A DNA stretch of 64,000 nucleotides, taken from contig JBCAML010000006.1 in NCBI GenBank assembly GCA_038503075.1, forward strand, positions 1,240,001 to 1,304,000, given 5' to 3'. The translations under genes and the position numbers were made by a program. Under the pieces are notes generated by a model. The model had not been told where the DNA came from. It saw only the letters and a list, made by a program, of their open reading frames with translations, and ran no database searches. The first letter of the stretch is position 1; each line of letters opens with the position of its first letter. This DNA comes from Gyromitra esculenta. Taxonomy: Eukaryota > Ascomycota > Pezizomycetes > Pezizales > Discinaceae. Positions 48,076 through 59,197 of the stretch are shown here, in pieces.

Positions 48076-49215
48076 CTAGTTGTTGTGGCGGCGGCGGTGC
48101 TCGTGGGAGAAGCGGAGGTTGCGCTTTGCGACGGCTGTCATCTGACCATTCACACATTGCATACCAGGAGCGACTGAGCCCATATCCTGGTTGACACCAG
48201 ATCCACAGAGAGACCAGGACTGGCCATCGGCGCTGCAGGTAACAGTTCCCTCAACACATCCAGAGCCGGAGCTTGGGGAGCCGGAGCTTGGGGAGCCAGT
48301 GGCGGTAGGGGCAACTGGTGAGTAGGTACCGGTGGGAGCATTGGTAGCGGCCGGGGATCCGGTAGGGACCTGGACGAGGTTCTGTGTCTTGGTCGTCTTG
48401 GTCTTGGTAATAATGGTGGTGGGAACAGCGCTGGGAGAGCCGGTAGGAGCAGCAGTAGGAACAGGGCTAGCGACAGCGCTAGAAGGAGCTGGAGCGGAGC
48501 CGGAACCAGAACCTGTGCCAGGCTTGGTATTATCGCAATCAATGGTGGTGGTACCGGTGCCGATAACCTGGGGGCCGGGATTCTTGAATTTGATAGCTGT
48601 AACACCTTCGGGGACAGTGCATCCATTGCCAGAGTTGGCACGGAACATCTCTGGGAGGGCGTTAAAGGCAGCGGTGGAAGTCTCGCTACCAGTGATAGTG
48701 ACTGTAGCGCACTGCATGTACATTTCCCTGTTTCCGAGCCTGTTGAACCAAGTCCATGCGACAACGGCCTTACCGGCGGGGAGGCCAGCAGGGACCTGGA
48801 AATTGAGCAGAGGCAAGACATGAGCGGCATCTGGAGCAAGATTGCCAGCTGCTTGGATCGGGTGGTTGCCCTCAAACGAGGTCATGACACGCCATACGGT
48901 GTTCTTAGTTGGGGCAGTGTCGTAGGTGATTGACATTTGACCAGACCCACCACCATGAACCGCACTTCCGATAAGCTGAAGAGGCTGAGTGCTGCCAGGA
49001 TCGTAATTGGCGACCGAGGCTTCAGGAGCAACACCGTGACACGGGAAGTTGGAGCCGTCGGCCTGGAGAGGGTTTTGCTGGCCATCGCTGGTCTCAACAG
49101 TAGCGCCAATCTTGTCCGGAACGAACCATTGCTGGGGTGTTCCCATGATGAGATGGGCGGAGATGGAAGGGAGGAATGCCGAGACGGCGAGGATAGTGGC
49201 GATAGTGAACTGCAT
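48076..49215 (-). CDS. secreted AA11-type lytic polysaccharide monooxygenase
   Basis: Single exon, 379 aa. Signal peptide (1-20) ends ...SISA, leaving His21 as mature His1 (HLIMGTPQQW), the N-terminal histidine of the copper brace. GSAVHGGGSGQ supplies the second His (H87), and WTWFNRLGNREMYMQC holds the axial Tyr; these blocks match AA11, which oxidises chitin. The catalytic part (21-235) is followed by a long Thr/Ser/Pro/Gly linker, then a C-terminal Cys module (CVEGTVTCSADGQSWSLCGS) of the kind appended to fungal LPMOs, probably for binding wall polymers. It ends basic (HEHRRRHNN). Family assignment is from recalled motifs; a sister LPMO class is possible. TATAAA lies 75 bp upstream. Confidence 0.85.
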   Translation of the reverse strand: MQFTIATILAVSAFLPSISAHLIMGTPQQWFVPDKIGATVETSDGQQNPLQADGSNFPCHGVAPEASVANYDPGSTQPLQLIGSAVHGGGSGQMSITYDTAPTKNTVWRVMTSFEGNHPIQAAGNLAPDAAHVLPLLNFQVPAGLPAGKAVVAWTWFNRLGNREMYMQCATVTITGSETSTAAFNALPEMFRANSGNGCTVPEGVTAIKFKNPGPQVIGTGTTTIDCDNTKPGTGSGSGSAPAPSSAVASPVPTAAPTGSPSAVPTTIITKTKTTKTQNLVQVPTGSPAATNAPTGTYSPVAPTATGSPSSGSPSSGSGCVEGTVTCSADGQSWSLCGSGVNQDMGSVAPGMQCVNGQMTAVAKRNLRFSHEHRRRHNN

Positions 49216-49289
49216 TTTTGATAATTGATGATTTACGACTTTGAAAGTTAAGATTTTGACTTTGTTGGAGGTTGTGGATGGGTGGACGT

Positions 49290-49295
49290 TTTATA
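49290..49295 (-). promoter_or_regulatory. TATA box of LPMO gene
   Basis: TATAAA on the minus strand (CTATAAAACG), 75 bp before the start codon. Confidence 0.6.
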
Positions 49296-52200
49296 GAGAT
49301 CGACCAGTCGATATCAAGATAAAATGCTCTGTAAGTGATCAAGATGAGGTATTAGTATGGTTGATATTCTGCAGAAAGCTTTGATAGAATAGAATAGATA
49401 GGGCAAGATGAAAATGAGATATAGAAAGGGCAGGAAGTGGCCACAAACCGTGTAGTAGATTTTACTGAGTAGTAATTTCTTGAAAAGAATGTAAGGATAT
49501 TATTCACAGAATAATGTCAAAAGAGTGCCGCTGGCGTGTGGGAAAGTCTAAACCTGTCAAAGGTTGTCGGTCGTAAATGCAGAAGGAATGAAGTTGACTG
49601 TGGTGGTGAGGAGGCAAGAAAGAAGCTCTGAGAGGGGATCATGGCTACCTTATAAGGTGTTCAGTGGGAGGACTGACTGTCACAGAGCCCGCTCCTGCAA
49701 GCTGCAGTAGACCCAGCAGCAGCATATTTGCCCTACTGAGTCTACTTCCGCCTACGAGTTTCAGCTGACGACTGTGTAACCGTAACTGGACGATTCCACC
49801 ACCCACCCATATTGATCCCAGGAACTACCCCGCGCATCTCGTCAGGGGCTCGGTGTGTGTGTGTGCGGCTGCAGTAATCCAGAGAGAATATTTAGCTGGT
49901 GGGTTCTCCTGAGCTGCTGAAAAAAGAAGAAAGAAGCTCTAACCCTGTCCCTTGCATGGCATGCGTCGTCGCCCCTGCCTATCCGGGACTAATCGCTAAG
50001 CATCAGACAAGGAGCCTGTGGCTGTGGCTGAGAAAAGCGACCGAGACCGAGACTCTGGGAGGCCGTAGAAAACGCTCAGGGGTGACCTACAATCTGATGT
50101 TTCGGCCATTTAGAGTAGGTCCAGGGGTCCCCGCTGGCGACAAACATCCTTTCCCTCCCCCTCCCCCAACCTCAACAATGTAGTGTACAGTAGACTTTCA
50201 AGGCTTCAAGGAGTTTGCAGCCCTCACGAGTCGCCCCAGACCAAATTGGCATCTCATCTCCAATTCCAGACACTAGCCAAGTCAATTACACATCTCCTCG
50301 CCAACGAGCATGAAAGATGATATGCGTTGAACAAAAACACCTCCAAGAGGCGGCCAAAACGCTTCCACGTTTCTTTGTAACCAAACTTCTTGCCCAGATA
50401 TCATCATACTCGTATCTTTTTTGTGAGAAAAATTTTCACACCGACTCTGCCGCTCTGGGTCATAGCAAACCGTTTGGCAGTTCAGCGCCAGCAGTTTAGC
50501 AAGCAGATCAGCTGCAAGGTACGGACTGCCGAAAAAGAAAATAATAAAAAAGCGAGGAGATATGCAATCACAGTCCATCTTCCTGTGGCGCATACAGCCC
50601 AGCGAACCAGAGACCATGCCGCGCCTCCTCTCATGGGTTCTTCAAACCGAAAACCCAGGACCGTGGACGGCTGACCTCGGTTGCAATTATTTCCGCCCCT
50701 TCCATCTGTGTATCTGTGATTCGGTTTTCTTATCCTGGACAGTATCTGCCGGCTTTTCCCCTCGATGCTCGTGAGGGTTGGTTCGCTGCCATGAATTCTT
50801 ACCGCCCAGTGGGATGAACGAATCTACAACCAAACCCCTAGGCTCCAATCGATGTCGTCCAGCCGGAGTTGCGGCCCCAATTTTCTATGAAATAAAAATT
50901 AGCCGAAGAGATAGAAGCTGGTGCCCACTCGATAAGGCGCATGTGTGCATAGGCTTGCGTGCTCTGGGCTCGAGGAAGAATGAGGGAAAAGCAGTGCATT
51001 CTCCCTCGATTATAGCAGTAGCACAGTGTTTCGAGATAGCCTCAAACATTGTCAGAATTCCAGGTGTTTGGTATCAGAGTGTCTGTGGAACAAACAAACA
51101 AACAAAGTGCATGGCGTTTCTTTGTCCAGCGTCGCCGTTTGTTGCGTCTACGTCACGAGCCGTGCCATGGAGCTGTCTTATCCCGTGCTCTGCTGCGCTT
51201 ATCCTAACGGCTACCAAGATCCGAGACTTAGGACTAGGCGGCCGGGAAAGCGTCAATCAAGACAAGACAGCAGTTGTAATGCAATGCAATGCCAAAAACA
51301 GTTTTCTCACGTTCGCGATATTTTGAGGATATGGAACTATCTTCAGACGCTGCTGGGCTGCGCATCTATTTTTGGTGCTAATAATAGCTGTTTTCGCGGT
51401 GATCTCTTTGCTCGGATAATTATGGTAGTGGGCGCGAAAGCTGCATATCTAACTCTGCGTCCTAATATTGCCGAATACCGGTCCAGATGTTCTAAATCAG
51501 GACAAGAGTATCGCCTTTGTCTCCATCTTGAAAAAGACGTGTAAGAATAAATCCACCGGCCGTTAGTCAATCCAGACATCGTCCGGAGTTCGGCAACGTC
51601 TCCTCTTGTGCTCTAACCCCTACAAATCGACATCGTACTCGGGCGCGTACACGGGAGCAACGGGACCTTAAACGGGAAGCTATCAAGCTTTCTCACGAGT
51701 ATCATCAAACCCGATCAGGACATATGATAGCACTTGCCTCAGCAATGCATATAAGCTTCCTTCAACCTCATCTTTTAAACTCCAAGTTGTGACAGAAACA
51801 GCATTCGCCAAGATTCTAGCAACGAGGAAATCATCCGTCGGAACGGCCCGACCAGCGTCAGTGATGTGAGACGGTTTGAGGCTTACCTACCAGTCCTCTG
51901 TGCATGCATAGTTTTCTTCTTCTTCTTCGTCTTTCCTCTTTGCCCCTACCCAGTGCATATTTGAGAAACTTTTAACGGCACAAGGAAGTCGAGCCCGAGC
52001 GTATCGAAAGTGAATCGACGGCATGCACCTCGATGGCTAGGAAAAGAAAAAAAAACTCACCCTCGGAATTGAGATGTTTCGAGGATTGACTCCAATGCAT
52101 GTCCACATAGAATTTATTCGCTCTTTCCCTTCAGTTTCCTATTTCTTTTCATGTCCCACCTACATAAATCGATTTGCTGCCCCGACACCCAGGTAAGCCA

Positions 52201-54989
52201 CATTTCCTCCCCCCCTTCGTTGAGTTACCTTGGTTGAAATAACCAAGTAAACTGGGTCCCCCCCGTCAAACTTTGATCCAATGCCTTCACTCCAAGCTCC
52301 TTCTCCAAGGCCATACGCTTCCGGAGAGAACCCCCTCGAAATTCGGATAACAGGGGGAGTTTAGCCTTGTGATGCTCGTTCATTATTCGGCGTTCGTCCG
52401 ATCAATCAGCTTCGATCACTAGCGCGAGGCAATAGACGCCATCTTTATCAGCAATTTCACGCCTGGTTCGAGAGAAAAATTGAATCCTGAAGCCGTCGCT
52501 CTAGAAGCCCTTGTTTTCTTCGTGTTTGAGGTCGATTAATCAAGCCACGTCTTCTTCCACCTTCACCGATAAACCCCTCCCTCGAAAAAAAAAGGGGGGC
52601 CAAAGTTTATCGTCCCGCCGATAAGTAGGGATTTTAAGGCCAGTGGTCAATGTGATCTGGCTCCGGAAATACCGAAAAGGCCTCTTCTTGAGTTATTGGT
52701 GAATGTAACTAGGGTTTGTAAAATGATACTCAGACAATGATAAGTTGGTGGGAATGTGTACTCTGCTTAGGGGTTTTTTTTTGTAGCACCATACGGATTG
52801 ACTCCAGATACTCATATAATTTTACTATTGATGCGTTTGCTATTCTGGTGATCATAAATCGTTTCAAGAGAACGGAGCGTTAGAAGCTACAAAAAGAGAA
52901 AAAAAACGTGAGAAGGGGTGAAGTAGTTTGTTCCACAAGAAAAACACAAGCCCGGCAGAAACCCGAGGAAGGGTTCCTACTTCATGCAGTAATGTCAATG
53001 ACCCTGGGAAACACATTCCGCTCATTGAAACCTCCGAATAAGGCAGATTCAAGCAGATTCTAGACGTAAGGCCAATAGCGGAAATTATTAATCGGATCCA
53101 AGTCTTAATTAACTCTGAGAATAATTATAATCGTTTTTGGAGGGCAAATATTGTCCTACAGAACCGCCAGCACAACGTATTAGAAGGTTTAGGTTGAAAA
53201 CGACCCTAACCCTACGTCTCTCCTCCAAGCGCTAACCAACTTTCAGCTCACCGCTTCCTACGAAGGAAAATGCAAACTAGCGCTGACGTCCAGAAGGCGT
53301 TGAGTGGCACTAACCTAACTACATATCGGCAAAAGGAAGCCGGCGTCTGTGTAAGGGAAGACAGCGTCTAAAGGATACGTAAGATCAGTGGATATACCAT
53401 CCTCGAGGAGGGGGCTGAAAAAGACCGTTTCTTGATACACTTGTGCCCTCGAATAACTTCGGGAAAGGAAACTCGGAGTAATATTACAAGGACCTAACAA
53501 CGGTGGACTATGTGCTTTTAAAAAGGGCCCTCAGGTGATTGGGGCCAGGGCAGGCGTTAATTTTCCGTTCTCTCATATCCTAATCTATCGCTTCACGTAA
53601 TATACATTACGTTTCTTGTAACGTGTTGATTTCGAGCTTCAGTCTTGAGATAACCGTATAAGTGACGCGCGCGTGGTGTTGTGTGATTACCAGAGAGAGC
53701 AGCTACAAGTATGTTTCGAGTTGAGTCAGCTATTAAGGATCTGGTTTGAGCGGTATTTGTTTCAGCAAATATTTCCTACGAGACTTTGTTTCCATCTTGG
53801 GTGCATGTAACAAACATTCCAGAAGTTTACAGTTTCAATAAGAATAACCTATATCACGAAACTAGTGCGCTTGTTATCTTGAGTGAGAGCTAAGCCCAAT
53901 ATCATTACGATCCAAAACTCTCAAAAACCTGAAGTCGCTAATGATTAATCGTTGTTTGTCTCCAATTTTTTTTGTCAAACTCGTAAGTTATGGTACATAG
54001 GGCAGGTACAGTTCGAGCTAGCTCGTAGGAAATTTTAAGTTACTTATCCAATACTTTTAATCTAGAGGAAACTCCTCCTTGCATAATCCTTGCTCGGGTT
54101 TCCCCGATTCAAGATATATCCAAGTCCGCGATCATGATCGTGATCAACAGTTAGCGAGACCGAGGCTGCTCGGATCACTGCAATTTATCTTTCATCTATA
54201 TTACCCACTCCTTACCGGCTTTTTATTAAATTAGTGATATCAGCCTCATGTGTTCAACGAAGAGTTGGTGATTTCCTTGCCGGTTTTAAGGATATAAACT
54301 ATGTGATTGGTCCGTCCGTTTCTGGTAATTAAACGATACTAATGCTTCTCGGGTTTCAAATTATAGGTAGATGACCTTCGGTCCTAGTACAAGCGGTAAT
54401 TTCTTCGCCATTTAATATGGTGGAAAGAACTCTCCAATAGCATCGATATCCAACATCGTGAGTATTTTTTCGGTCGCATATTTCCGCGGGGAGTCCTGAC
54501 GGTTTCTTTATTATTTTCAATCCCCCTTTATAATTATTGTATTTCATCCGGAAATTTTCAGGCCAATAGAAGAAATTTATTCTAATCTACTTGCTTGAAT
54601 AGAAGCGTGAAAAGGGGCTCCTTCGAAGTTTTCTTGAGCCTAAGCGGATGGGATAGCTAAGCTTAAGCAAGACGGGCAATGTTATTATGTTCCAAAAGAT
54701 AGATCTACCTTCACATTTAATCGTGGCATAAACTAAGTTACCAAAATGTATTCAAAAGATGGGGTGTGCGTAGGAAGCTGGCTCTTTGGCTCTATCTAGC
54801 CCATGACTGGTACATCGTCTTCCATCACTCGAATATACCAAAAATTGAAAACTCGTTTATCTTACCAGTTTTTCAGTGATTTGTTGCAAGAGTTGTCACA
54901 AAATCATGTTGTAATCAAACTAAGCTATTATTCTGGCTGCTAGTTTTTAGTGTCCATTAATCACGTAAAATCACTCGAAAGCGTAGATG
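49296..54989. other. 5.7 kb gene-free stretch
   Basis: Largest empty block. Overlapping open frames at 50778-51326 and 51026-51544 have no recognisable residues and look like chance. A 7-bp inverted repeat ACGTAAT...ATTACGT lies near 53596, and a CCCTAACCCTA telomere-like dimer near 53204. Base composition is less AT-rich left of 52.6 kb than right of it. Confidence 0.4.
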
Positions 54990-54991
54990 TA

Positions 54992-55455
54992 CAGACAAGT
55001 GAAAAAAGTGACGAAACAAGGGTCAATATACACCAAAACAAGCCAACTTTAGCTCAATTTACCTCCCACTAAGAGTTGTGGCAACAAAAAACTGAGTAGT
55101 GGGATACATCTAATAGCTCTGGGATTTATATCCATGAATTTTCTGTACTCCCTCGAATTTTCTGTATTGAAATAGGAGCCTTTGACTTCATGAGGTTTAG
55201 TTATTTACCCAATTTTGGTGAGGAAAGGTATGATGCAACGGAAATCTATGGGTACTACAACTTTAAAAAGTTCTAGCCTATGATCCTCTAAATAGAATAG
55301 TCCAGAAATTCACTTATAGAGAGTTCATGAGTGATGAAGTCATTGGTAGGCTAGTCATGTCACTTAGCTAATTTTAATAAAGAGGGTTTTGGTTGTGAAG
55401 TTGGCCGATTTTGGTGTGTTTTGGTCGTTGTTTCCTCACTTTTTTCACTCGTCTG
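54992..55455. mobile_element. MITE of Tc1/mariner type, copy 2
   Basis: 464 bp flanked by TA (54990-54991 and 55456-55457). Inverted ends CAGACAAGTGAAAAAAGTGA and CAGACGAGTGAAAAAAGTGA (right end reversed) match over about 59 bp at roughly 83% identity, with ACACCAAAA at offset 39 in both. No ORF. An internal direct repeat GAATTTTCTGTA occurs twice near 55140. Better preserved than copy 1. Confidence 0.88.
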
Positions 55456-55457
55456 TA

Positions 55458-55926
55458 TGACTGCTTTTAATATTTTTCAAAGGGCGTTAGACTATCCATG
55501 AGGAGCCATAAACGTCTCAACGATTGAAATTTGAACCTAGATATTTGCTTAGATGGCTGCTCAAACAAATATGTGATGTTCCGACCTGATAACTATTCCA
55601 ACGGAAGCAGAAAGGTCTTTCCGCGGATATATCAATGGTAACAACCGTACCCCTAGCAAACGATATTATATTATAGGAATATACCCCAGAACTCGAGTCC
55701 CTCGACTATTCTTTTATCCATTTAGATAGACCTCAAGCCAATGTTTTGAACTTCAAATTTCCACCCGTCGTCCTTACGACACCCCCCCATCTACAGCCCC
55801 TCGAAAGTTAACAAAAAATCCAAAGTCCCACCGCCATAGGACCCTAAACTCACATCTCAAACCAACCAGAACGTTCCCCACACATTTTCAAGTATCTCCC
55901 CAAACCCTATCATCCCCAATGGTACC
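55458..55926. other. intergenic
   Basis: 3' region of the next minus-strand gene; nothing else seen. Confidence 0.4.
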
Positions 55927-56397
55927 TCATTTAAAAGCGCAGTCCGGTCCCCCCACCCACATCTTCATATCCGGAATCCAAATCATCGCCTTCGTATCCG
56001 CCGGAACATACCCTCCTTTAGTATCAATGAGCGGCACCACAGCCCCAGTATCTGCATAACGAAGGCCCAGAATTTTCTTTGGAGCTGCTGGCATAGCGAC
56101 TATTACCACAGCAGGGGCAGGGGCAGGGACAGGAGCAGGAGCAGGAGCAGGGGTTGCAGGAGCTATGGTAGTGCGTTTAGCTGGAGATTTTGATTTTTCA
56201 GCGGCGCAAACGTGGACAGCCTTGTGGGATCGGCGTTTAGCTGTTGTCGGAAGTGGCGGGGGCAGCGTTGCAGCAGGAGGACAAGGAGTGGATGATCGAG
56301 AAGCCGAGCAACAGGTGCAACGTTTCTTCACGGGGACGTAGTACCTCTTGACCTCTTCGTACTCTTCAATGATGACGGTGGTGTGGATGATACCCAT
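55927..56397 (-). CDS. unknown protein with Ala-Pro repeat
   Basis: Single exon, 156 aa from ATG 56397 (MGIIHTTVIIEEYEEVKRYY); a farther upstream frame is rejected for lack of coding look. The N-terminal block VIIEEYEEVKRYYVPVKKRC is followed by CTCC, a Pro/Ser-rich part, and an (AP)n stretch around 100-125. The C-terminus ILGLRYADTGAVVPLIDTKG, then YVPADTKAMIWIPDMKMWVG and GPDC, looks like a folded, constrained domain. Not recognised. Codon use and the two ordered ends favour a real gene. Confidence 0.6.
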   Translation of the reverse strand: MGIIHTTVIIEEYEEVKRYYVPVKKRCTCCSASRSSTPCPPAATLPPPLPTTAKRRSHKAVHVCAAEKSKSPAKRTTIAPATPAPAPAPVPAPAPAVVIVAMPAAPKKILGLRYADTGAVVPLIDTKGGYVPADTKAMIWIPDMKMWVGGPDCAFK

Positions 56398-56778
56398 TTT
56401 TGAGATACTACCGATGGACGCTGCAGTAGGGCGTCGTAGGTGGAGGAAGGAACAAGGAAGTGTCCAAAATGTTGACAAGCGGGAAATCAGAACAATAGAA
56501 TTCTAGCGCTGCACACTACCGAGTGACCTATCATGACTTCAATGGTCTCCGTAAACACTCGTAGATCTAATTCTACCCTGGAAAATTATCTACATACCAC
56601 AGAAATAAAACGTACAACAGAACTGGGGATAAGTGGCGATTGTAACCCTAGAAATGTGAGGAAAAATACAAAAAGGAATATACACCACACATTTTCGATA
56701 AAAATAAAAATAAAAATAAAAATATTATGGTCGAAGAGGCAGATCCCTAAGCTTATCGCCAAAAAAACAAAAAACGGA
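56398..56778. other. intergenic
   Basis: A (AAAAAT)n-like microsatellite at 56699-56723. Otherwise the 3' side of the J-protein gene. Confidence 0.45.
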
Positions 56779-59197
56779 CTACTCGATGCAGTGTGCCCTC
56801 ATCGGTATGACAAGTCCGTGATTATTTTTGACGATAATCTCATGTATCTTACCCTTAAACAAATATTTCACCCAAAGTTCCTTCTTCTCCCCAGGAGCAG
56901 GATCATAAAAGCCAGTGATATGACTCTAATAGATTATCAGCACCGCAAAACCCCGTACGGAGCAGGTATAAAATTACCTTATTCACTCCCCTTGGAATAA
57001 CCACTTGATCATCGTCCATCAACGCAACCAACGCAACAGTTACATCCGCCCATTCTTGAGCTCCCCTTTTGACACCATATCCAGCTTCAATAACCACCAG
57101 CCCTCCTGTTTCCCTCTTTTTCTGCTGGCTGGCCTCCACTGAGGATTTCATCAACTCCACTATCTCCTCCGCCCTCTTCTTGTTCTTGGCGACTTTGACA
57201 ATTAGCTGTCGCTTCATCTTCTCCATTTCTTTCTTCTTCAACCTGCGTTGTGTCGGCCTCAAATACAGTGTTTCAAGCAGCGCATATCCCACAAACGGCA
57301 CAAGGGTCCCATAGAGAATCGACGTCCTTTCCAGTACAGGCGCGATCACAATAGGAATCGTAATCTTCTGTCCAAGCCTTGACCAGTTTATCGAGAACAC
57401 AACTCCATCGCCCGAGACGCCCCCGACTCCAATCCCAACGCCCATTCTAGTATTCGTAAATATATTCCTACTAGCTCTCAAATTGATCACCATCCCACCC
57501 GACAACCCGAGTGTTGCGTCGACGTTAACCCTGATACCTTCACCCTTCGGCTTCCCGCGCGCCTTCACGATAGGGTCTGTGGAAGAACGGCCGATAGGGG
57601 TACCGATGAAGTAGGTGCGTCCCCACGAGAGCCCCATCTGGCCACCCCCGACCAAGAGGCCGGCGGTGGCGGTTACTCTCCATGTCTCCGTTGCTTTCGA
57701 TCTGCCTTGCTTTTTAGGGCGGAGGTATTGCGGGGTTTCGTTCTCGCCTGCATCATCATCGTCGTCTACTACAGGGGTTCCGATGATCGGCATCATGGTG
57801 TATCCGATTGTCAAGTGGCTCGTTAATGGTGGGCCAGCGAGGAGCTGTGCTATTGCAGAGGGCCATTGTGATGCGGCACCTGAGTTATATTGGATAAAGA
57901 AATTCCCACGTTCACCGACAGTGGTGGCGTATGTAGCTTCGACTGTTGGGGGGACGAGAGCTGGGGAGTAATTAAAGATGGGTTTGAGTATCAGTCTTGA
58001 TGAGCCGAAGCTTTTCGAAACCGATGTTGAGAAAACGCGTTGAGGGAATATTGTCGAGGTTGCTTCAATGTCCAGGCCAGAGAGGACAGAGGCAATTGAT
58101 AGGGGCGTTTCAGGATGTACCGGTGGAAACGAGTGGGCTATTTGTGCGGAAAGACCAGGAGTTGCAAAATGTGTCTGTTGGTTATTCTTGGTCTGGACCG
58201 GGATCCCACCTAGGAAGGCTGTTAATGTAAAGATCGGAATAGCCTGTGGTTGGGTCGTTGGCCTATTTTGTGCTTTGCCCTCTGAAGCAGAGTCTTTGAA
58301 AGTGGGGAAAGGGGCGGCGAGTATATTCCCCAAGCCCTCCAAAGGCACGGTGAAAGAATGTCTTGCAACATATTTTGTCAACCTCACCGGTGGCATATTC
58401 TTAAGCCGGAACCTTTTCCTCCCATCCGGTCCAATGACTTCTTCGGCTTCTTGGAATTGTAGACCTGATACATCCAATGCAATTGTGATATCTCCTCTAC
58501 TATTGACAAGACTCATGACCTCTGCTACTTTGTGTTTCCGAACCTGCTCCTGCAACCAGACCTTGAACTCTTCGGGGTCCATAGCCTTGACACCGACATC
58601 GAAAGCCTTCTGCTTCAACCCTTCAACGCCTAGAGTGTCGTAGATGGCCCGCTTGTGTGGATCCATAAGAGTCTCGTAGGCAACCAATATGTTGTTAAAG
58701 TAAGCTGTCGTGCGTTCCCGTTGATCGGGTGGCTGTTTGTCTGGGTGAAAACGAAGTGAGAGATTATGATACGAGCTACGAATTTGGCTGGTCGTTGCCT
58801 GGCAATCTCAGTCAGCGATTTCTTCTTTGAAAACGCTCGAGGTTTACTGCGCTCGCGATAACCGCAAAAGGGGGGGGGGGCTGATAAATACATCTCGGGA
58901 AACATTAAGTAGGGCGTAATAGTCCGTCACTGCATCGTCTTGCTCTTCTTTCCATTCCTCCCACTCCTCCATCCCATCCTGCTTCGGACCTCTATCATTA
59001 TCCTCCCAATCTCCTTCCACCGGAAAACCAGCGCCCCATCGCGAAAACCCACCATTGCCCTGTGGCCCACCGTTTTCACGGCCATTGCTGCTGGTTCCCT
59101 TCTCCCATGAATTTCGTTGGGTATCCGAGTCTCCTGCATCCCGTGGCGAATTCTGCACCTGTAGAGGTGGTTCGAAATTCGAGGGCATGTTTGCCAT
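56779..59197 (-). CDS. DNAJC11-type J-domain protein, mitochondrial
   Basis: Three exons: 59197-58892, 58798-56978, 56925-56779, 757 aa. J domain: YYALLNVSRD in exon 1 and RSSYHNLSLRFHPDKQ in exon 2, with intact HPD at 120-122. The long middle is beta-rich, then PLSIASVLSGLDIEA and GGMVINLRASRNIFTNTRMG, as in DNAJC11, whose C-terminal part has a DUF3395 fold. The last exon gives ITGFYDPAPGEKKELWVKYL, the DUF3395 end. DNAJC11 works with MICOS at mitochondrial membranes. A lysine-rich coiled segment (QRRLKKKEMEKMKRQ) precedes DUF3395. The first intron has a 12-C run. Acceptor of the last intron is CTATTAG, chosen because it alone keeps ITGFYDPAP in frame. The N-terminal 85 residues are disordered and fungus-specific. 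Confidence 0.9.

Noticed and set aside
50778..51544. Two overlapping plus-strand open frames of 182 and 172 codons
   Set aside because: No start context, promoter or recognisable motif; both frames overlap each other, which favours chance.
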